In this document: positions 6,037-12,331 of the stretch, one piece after another
Layout: the number at the start of each line of letters is the position of its first letter
Position numbering within the stretch: the first letter of the stretch is position 1
The notes under the pieces: generated by a model
What the model saw: only the letters and a program-made list of their open reading frames with translations
The model's database searches: none
What the model was told of the DNA's origin: nothing
Assembly (NCBI GenBank): GCA_900543395.1
Contig: UQQT01000054.1
Span: 1 to 12,331, forward strand
Direction: 5' to 3'
Source: an uncultured Oscillospiraceae bacterium
Lineage (GTDB): Bacteria; Bacillota; Clostridia; Oscillospirales; Acutalibacteraceae
Length of the DNA: 12,331 bases
Translations under genes and position numbers: made by a program

Positions 6037-6042
6037 AACCTC
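6037..6042 (-). promoter_or_regulatory. Ribosome binding site deciding the galT start
   Basis: GAGGTT on the minus strand, 7 bases before ATG 6029-6027. It coincides with the upstream in-frame ATG (6044-6042), which makes that ATG an unlikely start. Confidence 0.75.
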
Positions 6043-6054
6043 ATTTCTTTTTAT

Positions 6055-6083
6055 ATTATACTTAAATTAATATTTCTTTACAA
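6055..6083 (-). promoter_or_regulatory. galT promoter
   Basis: TTGTAA (6083-6078), 17 bp, and a perfect TATAAT (6060-6055) on the minus strand. The start would be near 6048, about 19 bases before the galT ATG. Confidence 0.8.
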
Positions 6084-6100
6084 GTACATAATCAAAAATA

Positions 6101-6129
6101 TTGAATTTTGCCGTATTATGTAGTAAAAT
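6101..6129 (+). promoter_or_regulatory. Promoter of the DUF896 gene
   Basis: TTGAAT (6101-6106), 17 bp, TAAAAT (6124-6129). The predicted start falls near 6136, at or just before the weak GGTGA ribosome site (6136-6140), so the leader would be about ten bases. Confidence 0.65.
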
Positions 6130-6145
6130 ATCCCCGGTGATTATA

Positions 6146-6364
6146 ATGGAACAGAAAAACATAGACAGATTAAACGCCCTCGCAAAGTCGGCGAAGGAAC
6201 GAGAGCTTACCGACGAGGAAAAGGACGAACAGCAAAAATTAAGACGCGAATACATCGACGCGTACAAAGCCTCGCTTCACGGAGTGCTGAGCAATTCGTA
6301 TATAGTCCGCCCGGACGGGACAAAGGAAAAGGTCAGACGCAAAAAACCTCAGAACAACAATTAA
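6146..6364 (+). CDS. ynzC: DUF896 (YnzC-like) small protein
   Basis: A 72-residue, highly charged, helical protein matching the DUF896/YnzC family: N-terminal IDRLNALAKSAKERELTDEE, then EQQKLRREYIDAYKASLHGVL (split across two helices), a conserved IVRPDGT turn and a basic tail. The family's role is not established; in Bacillus subtilis ynzC lies in the LexA-controlled yneA-yneB-ynzC region, but no LexA box is obvious here. ATG 6146 is chosen because the family begins close to this point and GGTGA lies 5 bases upstream; the frame is open to a TTG at 6101 that lies in the promoter -35 box. It is monocistronic, divergent from galT and convergent with the mechanosensitive channel gene. Confidence 0.93.
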   Translation: MEQKNIDRLNALAKSAKERELTDEEKDEQQKLRREYIDAYKASLHGVLSNSYIVRPDGTKEKVRRKKPQNNN

Positions 6365-6387
6365 ATTAATTAATTACAGAACAAAAG

Positions 6388-6432
6388 CCCGCACCGTCAG
6401 TCGTAAATTTACGAAACGGTACGGGTTTATTA
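6388..6432. terminator. Bidirectional terminator between ynzC and the mscS-like gene
   Basis: CCCGCACCGT (6388-6397) pairs with ACGGTACGGG (6416-6425) with one C/A mismatch, and CGTAAATTTACG between them folds on itself. The plus side is followed by TTTATTATTT and the minus side by CTTTTGTTCT. It lies between the converging genes. Confidence 0.82.
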
Positions 6433-6442
6433 TTTATTCTTT

Positions 6443-7351
6443 TTATTTTTTATTATCGATATGAACATCCATCTGCGGGTACGGAATACCTATCGAATGC
6501 AAGTCAAGCAGTTCTTTTATCTGCTCCAAAAGAGCAAACTTGGTCTTCCAGTAATTCTCCGACCTGCACCATACGCGCAGCTGGAAATCAAGCGCGCTGT
6601 CGCCGTAGTTTGTAAGAACCGCCTCACATTCCGGAGTATCGAGAACGAGCTCGTTGTCCTGTGCGGCTTTCATTAAAAGATTCTTGACCGTCTGAGCGTC
6701 GGCGGAATAATCAACCGAAATATCAAGTATCAGTTTTCTTGTATCGAATGCGTTGCAGTCGGTTATTGCCGTATTCGAAATCTCACTGTTAGGAATTAAC
6801 ACCATACTGTTGTCGGACGTTATTATTTTCGTATAGAAAATATTTATCGACTTGACCGTACCGGAATAATGTCCCGACGTGATAAAATCGCCGACCTTAA
6901 ACGGTTTCATAACGGCTATTATAAAGCCTCCCGCTATGTTGCTCAAACTGCCCTGCAGTGCGAGTCCGACGGCAAGACCGCAGGAGCCGATTATCGTTAT
7001 CATTGAAGCCATCGGGACTCCGAGAATTGAAGCGACGACTATCACGAGCAGTATTTTAAGACCTATCGAAACGACGCTCTTCATAAACGAAGCCATAGTC
7101 GGGTCGATTCGCGAATAAGCCTTTGACTTTTTAAATTTATTGACGCAGATGTTTATAAGTCTCCAGCCGATTACGAGTATAACAAGTCCGACAATCAGAT
7201 TTATGCCGGCAGAAGCAAGATAATCCTTTATCTGTTCCCAGAGCTTTTCAAAAAAAGACGTCGTTTTTTCGATATTTTCCTGCGTATTTCCCAAACCGAC
7301 CGTTATCTCCTCGACGGCCTTTTGAAATGATGTAAAACCCTCTCCGTTCAT
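6443..7351 (-). CDS. MscS-family mechanosensitive ion channel
   Basis: A 302-residue small-conductance mechanosensitive channel subunit, expected to form a membrane heptamer that opens on hypo-osmotic shock. A polar N-terminal part (1-48) is followed by TM1 (about 49-68), TM2 (about 93-112) and the Gly/Ala-rich pore helix TM3 (about 116-148, including GLAVGLALQGSLSNIAGG), then the beta domain with KPFKVGDFI, the family LIPNSE signature (185-190) and a C-terminal alpha-beta domain ending in PYPQMDVHI. The length is close to E. coli MscS. The start overlaps the nadC stop as ATGA and has no good ribosome site of its own, so it is probably translated by coupling to nadC. Its place in an NAD-biosynthesis operon is not explained by function. 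Confidence 0.95.
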   Translation of the reverse strand: MNGEGFTSFQKAVEEITVGLGNTQENIEKTTSFFEKLWEQIKDYLASAGINLIVGLVILVIGWRLINICVNKFKKSKAYSRIDPTMASFMKSVVSIGLKILLVIVVASILGVPMASMITIIGSCGLAVGLALQGSLSNIAGGFIIAVMKPFKVGDFITSGHYSGTVKSINIFYTKIITSDNSMVLIPNSEISNTAITDCNAFDTRKLILDISVDYSADAQTVKNLLMKAAQDNELVLDTPECEAVLTNYGDSALDFQLRVWCRSENYWKTKFALLEQIKELLDLHSIGIPYPQMDVHIDNKK

Positions 7352-8187
7352 TTCGCTATTTTCATCGAGATATCGAAAGCTTTTACGGAATGCGTGAGCG
7401 CACCCATCGATATAATATCGACTCCGGCTTTTCCTACCTCGGCTATATTGTCTAAAGTTACGTTTCCGCTCGCTTCGGTCAGCGCGCGTTTGTCTATTAT
7501 CTTAACCGCTTCCCGCATGGTTTCGACGCCCATATTATCAAGCATTATAATATCTGCGCCTGCTTTTACCGCTTCTCTTACTTCGTCAAGATCTCTTGTT
7601 TCGACCTCGATTTTCACCGTATGACCGATTTTCCGTCTTAACATACTGACAGTCCTTTCGATTCCGCCGCCCGCGTCTATATGATTGTCCTTAAGCATAG
7701 CCGCGTCGGAGAGATTAAAACGGTGATTTCTGCCCCCTCCGCACGTTACTGCGTATTTCTGTAAAGCGCGCAGTCCGGGAAGCGTTTTTCTCGTGTCGGC
7801 AATCGACGCGCCCGTACCCTCGACAGCCTTAACAGCACGGTTCGTCATCGTCGCAATACCCGACATGTGCTGTATTAAATTGAGCGCGGTACGCTCGCCC
7901 TGAAGCAGCAGAACGCCTTTGCCGGAAAAATTAACGATAACATCGCCTTTTTTTATTTCATCGCCGTCATTTTTGAGCTTTTTATATTCGAATGTATCGT
8001 CGAGAAGCTCGAAAACTCTCATTGCGACGTCGATTCCGCACAAAATCCCGTCCGCCTTTGAAACAAAATAAGCATTTACCCTCTCATTTTCGTCAAGAAC
8101 GTATGCAGACGAAATATCAAGATAATTTATATCCTCTTTTATCGCATTCTTTATAATATCGTCGACGTAGAATTTAGGCAGTATCAC
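7348..8187 (-). CDS. nadC: Nicotinate-nucleotide pyrophosphorylase (carboxylating), quinolinate phosphoribosyltransferase
   Basis: NadC converts quinolinate and PRPP to nicotinate mononucleotide, CO2 and pyrophosphate, the third step of de novo NAD synthesis. The 279 residues match the family's usual length. Visible motifs: GERTALN (Arg99), DTRKTLPGLR (131-140), GGGRNHRFNLSD (150-161), LKDNH (165-169), IEVET (193-197), IMLDN (214-218) and EASGN (238-242), which together form the substrate-binding phosphoribosyltransferase barrel. The start codon is GTG at 8187; it overlaps the nadB stop as GTGA, and an AAAGGAGG ribosome site lies just upstream inside nadB. Translation is likely coupled to nadB. 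Confidence 0.98.
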   Translation of the reverse strand: MILPKFYVDDIIKNAIKEDINYLDISSAYVLDENERVNAYFVSKADGILCGIDVAMRVFELLDDTFEYKKLKNDGDEIKKGDVIVNFSGKGVLLLQGERTALNLIQHMSGIATMTNRAVKAVEGTGASIADTRKTLPGLRALQKYAVTCGGGRNHRFNLSDAAMLKDNHIDAGGGIERTVSMLRRKIGHTVKIEVETRDLDEVREAVKAGADIIMLDNMGVETMREAVKIIDKRALTEASGNVTLDNIAEVGKAGVDIISMGALTHSVKAFDISMKIAK

Positions 8188-9662
8188 TGCTCCTCAACCT
8201 CCTTTAATACAATTCTCGCACAGACTGCCATGCTCAGCGTCTCGCAGAATTCTGTTGTTATCGCATACTTTCCGCCGCGCAGTCTTTTCAGAATATCGTC
8301 AATCCGGAAAAGTCCCTGTCTTACCGCCGCCTGGTCGGGAAAAACAAAATATGCTCTCTGCATTATCGAACGTATATCGGTCTTTATCGAAGCCGGAACG
8401 GGCGCGCCCGACGCGTCGTACGAATACGGATGCTCCTCAACCTTCGGGAATCCCGCCGTCATACAGCGTTTGATATCATCGGCTGCCCGTTTTGAGAATA
8501 CAAGAGCCTCTAAAAGCGAGTTGCTGGCAAGTCTGTTCTTGCCGTGAACGCCCGTGTTTGCACATTCGCCCGCCGCATAAAGTCTCGAAACTGTTGTTCT
8601 CGCGTCGAGATCAGTCTCGATTCCGCCCATTAAATAATGCTGACAGGGGAATATCGGTATCATATCCTTAGTCATATCGACCCCGTGTTCGAGGCATCCC
8701 GCGTATATTCCGGGAAATCTCTTTTTAAGGAATTCGCTGTCCTCGTGCGTTATATCAAGATAGAAATGATTGCTTCCCGTTCGTCTCGATTCAAGAATTA
8801 TCGACCTTGAAACAACATCTCTGGGGGCAAGCTCCAGACGCTTGTCATATCTGTCCATAAAACGCTCTTTGTTGACGTTTTTAAGATACGCGCCCTCGCC
8901 TCTTACGGATTCGCTTATAAGAAACTGTTCGCCGTCATCGGAATCAAACGCCGTAGGATGAAACTGAACGTAGCTTAAATTCTTAATCGATGCGCCTAAT
9001 TCGTATGCAATTCTGATTCCGTCGCCTGTTGCCGTCTTTGGGTTTGTCGTGTATTTATAAATTCTGCCTATGCCTCCCGTGCAGAGAATGCAGTACGAGC
9101 AGAATACGCTGTGAAGAACGTCGTTCGTAATAATATCGGCTCTGAATCCGCTCTTTACTCTTACAAGCCTGTACAGCGCCGAATTCTCGCACTGCTCTAT
9201 ATTTTTATGCATTTCGACTTGTTCGTTCAGCTTTTTGACAATTTCAGCGCCCGTCGTGTCCTTATGATGCATGATACGGCGTTTAGAATGTCCGCCCTCG
9301 AGCGTTTTATCAAGAGTTCCGTCCGGCTTTTTGTCAAAGTCGACGCCCATGTTCTCCATAATATCCGTAACAGCCTTGGGTCCCTCATGAACAAGCAGAT
9401 CAACAGCCTCAGGGTCGTTTGCCTGACGTCCGGCAATCATGGTATCGTTGAAATGCTCCTCGTAGCTGTCGTATTTTAAATCCAGAACTGCCGCGACTCC
9501 GCCCTGGGCAAGATTGCTGTTGGACGTTATTTTATCATATTTGCAAAGAAGAAGCACATCCGTATTTTCATCAAACTGAAGCGCGCCGTATTTGCCCGCA
9601 ACACCGCTTCCGACTATAAGGACATCATACACTTTCTTCTTGGTTAATTGTTTATTCGACAT
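8184..9662 (-). CDS. nadB: L-aspartate oxidase
   Basis: NadB is the FAD enzyme that oxidises L-aspartate to iminoaspartate, the first step of de novo NAD synthesis. The 492 residues show the FAD-binding GSGVAG near the N-terminus (18-23), NSNLAQGGVAAV (48-59), HSKRRIMHHKDTTG, the active-site QFHPTAF (His235) and ESVRGEGA, QHYLMGGIETD (His342) and the C-terminal flavin-binding block GECANTGVHGKNRLASNSLL. It is somewhat shorter than E. coli NadB (540), mainly at the C-terminus. ATG 9662 is preferred over the in-frame GTG at 9671 because that GTG is part of the AAGGTG ribosome site, 6 bases upstream. It is first in the nadB-nadC-mscS-like operon. Quinolinate synthase (nadA), the usual partner, is not in the window. 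Confidence 0.97.
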   Translation of the reverse strand: MSNKQLTKKKVYDVLIVGSGVAGKYGALQFDENTDVLLLCKYDKITSNSNLAQGGVAAVLDLKYDSYEEHFNDTMIAGRQANDPEAVDLLVHEGPKAVTDIMENMGVDFDKKPDGTLDKTLEGGHSKRRIMHHKDTTGAEIVKKLNEQVEMHKNIEQCENSALYRLVRVKSGFRADIITNDVLHSVFCSYCILCTGGIGRIYKYTTNPKTATGDGIRIAYELGASIKNLSYVQFHPTAFDSDDGEQFLISESVRGEGAYLKNVNKERFMDRYDKRLELAPRDVVSRSIILESRRTGSNHFYLDITHEDSEFLKKRFPGIYAGCLEHGVDMTKDMIPIFPCQHYLMGGIETDLDARTTVSRLYAAGECANTGVHGKNRLASNSLLEALVFSKRAADDIKRCMTAGFPKVEEHPYSYDASGAPVPASIKTDIRSIMQRAYFVFPDQAAVRQGLFRIDDILKRLRGGKYAITTEFCETLSMAVCARIVLKEVEEQ

Positions 9663-9694
9663 AATAAACACCTTACATATTAAAATTCATGTTA

Positions 9695-9724
9695 ATTATA
9701 ACACGTTTAAAACGGGTTTGTATA
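9695..9724 (-). promoter_or_regulatory. Promoter of the nadB operon
   Basis: On the minus strand TATACA (9724-9719), 18 bp, and a perfect TATAAT (9700-9695). The -35 box is weak. I see no recognisable NAD-responsive operator. Confidence 0.6.
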
Positions 9725-9746
9725 CTCTTTTTTAGATAAATATAAC

Positions 9747-9775
9747 TTGAACATACGCGTTTATTATGGTAAAAT
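9747..9775 (+). promoter_or_regulatory. hflX promoter
   Basis: TTGAAC (9747-9752), 17 bp, TAAAAT (9770-9775). It is divergent from the nadB promoter, with the two -35 boxes 22 bp apart. Confidence 0.72.
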
Positions 9776-9806
9776 GTAACGTACAAAGACACAAGAGGCA
9801 TTTTCT

Positions 9807-11078
9807 ATGACAGAATTTCATCATAATTCCGACGAAAAAGAGAGATGTATACTCGTAAGCGTCGACACGGGTTACTTTGACGCGGAGCTTTCGATAAACG
9901 AGCTTGAACAGCTCGCCGAAACCGCCGGAGCCGAAATTTACGGCAAAATGATACAAAAGCGTGACAAGCCCGAAAATACAACGTACATCGGCGAGGGCAA
10001 GCTGTACGAGCTGCGCGATATGTGTAAATCGGCGGAAATAGACCTGCTGATTTTTGACGGAGAGCTTACCCCGTCACAGCAGAGAAATATTGAATATTTT
10101 ACGGATGTCAGAACCATTGACAGAACAACTCTGATCCTCGACATTTTCGCTCTGAATGCGAGAACCGGCGAGGGCAAGCTTCAGGTCGAACTCGCACAGC
10201 TTAAATATATGCTTCCGCGCCTTTCCGGCAAGGGTACGTCAATGTCGAGACTCGGCGGCGGTATCGGAACGAGGGGTCCGGGCGAGAGCAAACTTGAAAG
10301 CGACAGGAGACACATAAGAAGACGAATCAAATCGCTCGAAGATTCTCTTGAAAACGTAGTAAAAAGACGAACGCTTCTTCATAAGCGAAGAGAGAAAACG
10401 GGAGTTACGACAGTTGCAATCGTAGGATATACGAATGCGGGAAAATCGACTCTTTTAAATGCGCTGACAGACGCGGGCGTGCTGACGGAAAATAAACTTT
10501 TCGCAACGCTTGATCCGACTTCACGTGCGCTGAAGCTTCCCGACGGCAGATCGATCATACTCGTAGACACGGTAGGATTTATTTCAAGACTGCCCCACTC
10601 TCTCGTCGAATCGTTCAAATCCACGCTCGAAGAAGTTGTTTACGCAGACCTCATCTTAAACGTATGCGACGCGTCGAATCCCGACTACGAACAGCAGATC
10701 GACGTTACTCTCGACACAATAAAGGAACTCGGAGCTTCGGACAAGCCCGTCCTTACGGTGTTTAATAAATGCGACCTTACGAAAAATCTTCACTTCTTTT
10801 CTCTTGACAGAAACACGGTCAGAATTTCGGCAAAAACCGGCGAGGGACTTCCCGCTCTGCTTGAAAAAATCGCATCAATGCTCGAAAATACAAGACGAAG
10901 AGTCAGACTTATCATTCCGTATTCGGACGGAAATTTAATATCGAGAATCCGGAACGACGGCGAGCTGATAAGCGAGGAATATACGCCCGACGGAATTATG
11001 ATTGACGCGGTTCTCGACTCGGGATTTTTAAACCTCGTACGGGATTATATAATTTCCGACGAACATAAGAACGAATAA
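9807..11078 (+). CDS. hflX: HflX ribosome-associated GTPase
   Basis: HflX is a translational GTPase-like factor that binds the large ribosomal subunit and splits stalled or heat-damaged 70S ribosomes. The 423 residues contain the HflX N-terminal domain (about 12-130, with YIGEGK and DGELTPSQQRNIE), the family's glycine-rich linker RLGGGIGTRGPGE (148-160), a basic coiled-coil (about 162-195) and a G domain with G1 GYTNAGKST (207-215), G2 region ATLDPT, G3 DTVGF (254-258), G4 NKCD (320-323) and G5 SAKTG (341-345), followed by a short C-terminal domain. ATG 9807 follows AGAGG (9794-9798) by 8 bases. It is followed after 45 bases by the deacetylase gene with no terminator between, so the two are probably co-transcribed. 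Confidence 0.98.
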   Translation: MTEFHHNSDEKERCILVSVDTGYFDAELSINELEQLAETAGAEIYGKMIQKRDKPENTTYIGEGKLYELRDMCKSAEIDLLIFDGELTPSQQRNIEYFTDVRTIDRTTLILDIFALNARTGEGKLQVELAQLKYMLPRLSGKGTSMSRLGGGIGTRGPGESKLESDRRHIRRRIKSLEDSLENVVKRRTLLHKRREKTGVTTVAIVGYTNAGKSTLLNALTDAGVLTENKLFATLDPTSRALKLPDGRSIILVDTVGFISRLPHSLVESFKSTLEEVVYADLILNVCDASNPDYEQQIDVTLDTIKELGASDKPVLTVFNKCDLTKNLHFFSLDRNTVRISAKTGEGLPALLEKIASMLENTRRRVRLIIPYSDGNLISRIRNDGELISEEYTPDGIMIDAVLDSGFLNLVRDYIISDEHKNE

Positions 11079-11123
11079 ACAACAAGCATAAAACAAATAC
11101 ATACTTGAAAGGATAAAAAACAC

Positions 11124-12017
11124 ATGGATAAGTATCTCATAATCAACGCCGACGATTTCGGCATGTGCCACGCCCACAACGTTGCGACTATGGACTTATT
11201 AAAAAGCGGGGGCATCACTTCCGCAACAATAATGACTCCCTGCGCATGGGCTCTTGAAGCCGTGCAGTTTGCAAAGGAAAATCCGCAGTTCGCAATCGGC
11301 GTACATCTGACGACAACTTCGGAGTGGAACCGTTACCGCTGGGCGCCCGTAAACACGTCGAATACCGATTCGTTAAGAGACGAACAGGGTTATTTCTATC
11401 ATGAATCCGACGAATTTGAAAAAGCCGCCGATATCAATGAAGCAGCGGGCGAAATCATCGCGCAGATTGAAAAAATGCGTAAGCTCGGCGTAAAACCGTC
11501 GCACGCGGACAACCACATGGGCTCCCTCTACGGCATCGAAACCGGCAGATTCGAGCTTCTCGCAGCTACTATCGAGGCTGTCGGAAAATACGGACTCCCC
11601 TTCAGATTCCCGACAAAAATAACGGACGCAATGTTCGACAACGCCATGCTCGACATCAAGGTTCCCAAGGAAACGGTCGAACAGCTTTTCGCTAAGTTTG
11701 AACAGCTCGGAAAGGCACACAAAGTAGCACTGCTCGACTACCTCATGCCCGGCGACTGGAACGGCCCGCAGGCTGAAAGCTATGATAATTTCAGAGAATA
11801 TATTTATGAGCTTTACCGCTCGTTCGAGCCGGGAGTTACAGAGACGTATATCCACCCCGCCGTCGAATGCGAAGAAATTAAGAACATCACCGGAACATGG
11901 AACCGCAGAGTCTGGGAGTACAAGCTTTTCTCCGACCCCAAGACGAAACAGCACATCGATTCACTTGGAATCAAATTAATAAACTACCGCGACCTCAAAG
12001 CTATGAGAGGTTATTAA
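11124..12017 (+). CDS. ChbG/YdjC-type carbohydrate deacetylase
   Basis: A 297-residue protein of the YdjC/ChbG family (PF04794), metal-dependent hydrolases that remove acetyl groups from sugars such as N,N'-diacetylchitobiose. The N-terminal IINADDFGMC (Asp10, Asp11), GVHLTTTSEW (His61) and SHADNHMG (His127, His131) supply the Asp-His-His metal site of the family. The C-terminal part has ETYIHPAV, also typical. No signal peptide is present, so it acts in the cytoplasm. The chitobiose operon partners of E. coli chbG are absent, and family members act on other sugars, so the substrate is open. GAAAGGAT (11107-11114) lies about 9 bases before the ATG. It appears to be the second gene of the hflX transcript, with no obvious functional tie. 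Confidence 0.93.
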   Translation: MDKYLIINADDFGMCHAHNVATMDLLKSGGITSATIMTPCAWALEAVQFAKENPQFAIGVHLTTTSEWNRYRWAPVNTSNTDSLRDEQGYFYHESDEFEKAADINEAAGEIIAQIEKMRKLGVKPSHADNHMGSLYGIETGRFELLAATIEAVGKYGLPFRFPTKITDAMFDNAMLDIKVPKETVEQLFAKFEQLGKAHKVALLDYLMPGDWNGPQAESYDNFREYIYELYRSFEPGVTETYIHPAVECEEIKNITGTWNRRVWEYKLFSDPKTKQHIDSLGIKLINYRDLKAMRGY

Positions 12018-12036
12018 AATCAAAACAACAAAACGT

Positions 12037-12063
12037 CCCCGGAACCTTAATTAGGTTCCGGGG
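12037..12063 (-). terminator. Strong hairpin after the deacetylase gene
   Basis: A perfect 11-bp stem, CCCCGGAACCT (12037-12047) with AGGTTCCGGGG (12053-12063), has a 5-base loop. On the plus strand it has no T run (AGCAGTCTG follows). On the minus strand it is followed by ACGTTTTGTTGTTTTG, so it better suits a transcript coming from the right. It may also protect the 3' end of the hflX-deacetylase mRNA. Confidence 0.6.
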
Positions 12064-12101
12064 AGCAGTCTGTCGAAAAAGGGTCTGTAAAAAAACAACC
12101 T

Positions 12102-12145
12102 CAAAAAATCCGAGATTCGTAAAAAGCGAGTCTCGGATACTTTTT
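12102..12145. terminator. Bidirectional terminator
   Basis: A 12-bp stem with one T-G wobble, ATCCGAGATTCG (12108-12119) with CGAGTCTCGGAT (12127-12138), is followed by ACTTTTTG on the plus strand and by a run of six T on the minus strand. It closes the hflX-deacetylase unit and would also stop a minus-strand transcript entering from the right. Confidence 0.85.
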
Positions 12146-12196
12146 GCCGGCAGTTAGCAAAATATGGGGTTTGAGGGGGCTTGAAGATGCACTAAC

Positions 12197-12331
12197 CTAA
12201 GTCGACGAGTTTTCGTCAGCCATGTTGAAAACATTTTTAAGACTTCTTAAAATCTTGTGTAAACCTCCGAAATGGTATAGTAAAAGAGAGTCGAACTCAT
12301 AAGGTTTATATCCACCCTCTTTCCGCTTCGA
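12197..12331 (-). CDS. Unassigned open frame entering from the right edge (partial, doubtful)
   Basis: On the minus strand a frame is open from the window edge for 44 codons to TAG (12199-12197); the residues include GGYKPYEFDSLLLYHFGG and end in MADENSST. A second minus-strand frame is also open, for 27 codons to TAA at 12249-12247, so coding is not certain and the frame choice is weak. I do not recognise either product. In favour of a gene, a bidirectional terminator with a good minus-strand T run begins 59 bases downstream of the longer frame. Confidence 0.28.
   Translation of the reverse strand, partial: SKRKEGGYKPYEFDSLLLYHFGGLHKILRSLKNVFNMADENSST

Larger units (their letters stand above)
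12018..12331. other. Right-end region, mostly non-coding
   Basis: These 314 bases hold a hairpin (12037-12063), a bidirectional terminator (12102-12145) and, from 12197 to the edge, an unassigned open frame on the minus strand. The stretch 12150-12196 includes GGGGTTTGAGGGGG but nothing I can name. I see no tRNA, terminal inverted repeat or other insertion-sequence end. Confidence 0.4.

Noticed and set aside
6030..6044. Upstream ATG of galT at 6044
   Set aside because: It is part of the GAGGTT ribosome site for ATG 6029 and lies only about 4 bases after the predicted transcript start.
9663..9671. GTG start of nadB at 9671
   Set aside because: The GTG belongs to the AAGGTG ribosome site of ATG 9662.
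11373..11954. 193-codon open frame antisense to the deacetylase gene
   Set aside because: It is a shadow of a well-supported family member; it has no ribosome site, and its composition follows the codon structure of the sense gene.
12222..12302. Plus-strand 26-codon cationic peptide beginning MLKTFLRLLKIL
   Set aside because: It has an appealing amphipathic start, but no ribosome site and no promoter, and it overlaps open frames on the other strand; chance is the simpler reading.
12268..12331. Possible tRNA on the minus strand (GAGTTCGACTC resembles a T-arm, followed later by ACCA)
   Set aside because: The T-stem has a mismatch, no anticodon stem with T33 can be drawn, and the acceptor partner would lie outside the window.
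1..12331. CRISPR array, prophage or insertion sequence
   Set aside because: No regularly spaced repeats, transposase, integrase or phage genes are seen; the only repeat pair is the 14-bp one at 2195-2249.

Overview
The window looks like chromosomal DNA of a Bacillota (Clostridia) bacterium, plausibly a gut or rumen Oscillospiraceae-type lineage. The evidence is extended GGAGGTG Shine-Dalgarno sites, sigma-A promoters close to TTGACA-17-TATAAT, T-tailed hairpin terminators, a type 2 (Firmicutes) galactose-1-phosphate uridylyltransferase, a YnzC-like DUF896 protein and a family I.5 lipase of the Geobacillus/Staphylococcus kind. The taxonomic placement is inference; no rRNA or other marker gene is present.

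Left part (1-2330): a terminator of a plus-strand gene outside the window lies at 53-90. A minus-strand two-gene unit follows, a metallophosphoesterase with a C-terminal membrane segment (2143-974) translationally coupled through TAATG to a cytoplasmic GH43 glycosidase (974-96). The divergent intergenic region 2144-2329 carries promoters in both directions and two copies of a 14-bp direct repeat 41 bp apart.

Middle part (2330-4498): this is the least ordinary stretch. Two tandem mini-genes of 32 and 35 codons encode related amphipathic helical peptides without signal peptides; they have their own promoter, strong ribosome sites and a terminator. They are followed by a secreted family I.5 triacylglycerol lipase with a complete catalytic triad and zinc site. 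Convergent to the lipase is a third mini-gene (47 codons, minus strand) with a near-consensus promoter, a 10-base perfect Shine-Dalgarno match and its own terminator; it also encodes an amphipathic helix.

Right part (4524-12017): galT (minus) is divergent from a DUF896/YnzC gene (plus). A minus-strand operon nadB-nadC-mscS-like, with 4-base start/stop overlaps, makes two NAD-biosynthesis enzymes and a small-conductance mechanosensitive channel; nadA is not in the window. Divergent from it is hflX, a ribosome-associated GTPase, followed on the same strand by a ChbG/YdjC-type carbohydrate deacetylase. The last 314 bases hold a hairpin, a bidirectional terminator and an unassigned open frame entering from the right on the minus strand.

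Functionally most of the window is housekeeping and carbon metabolism (Leloir galactose use, glycoside and lipid hydrolysis, NAD synthesis). The mini-protein genes around the lipase are the best candidates for something undescribed; a link between them and the lipase rests only on proximity and on their shared lipid-facing character.
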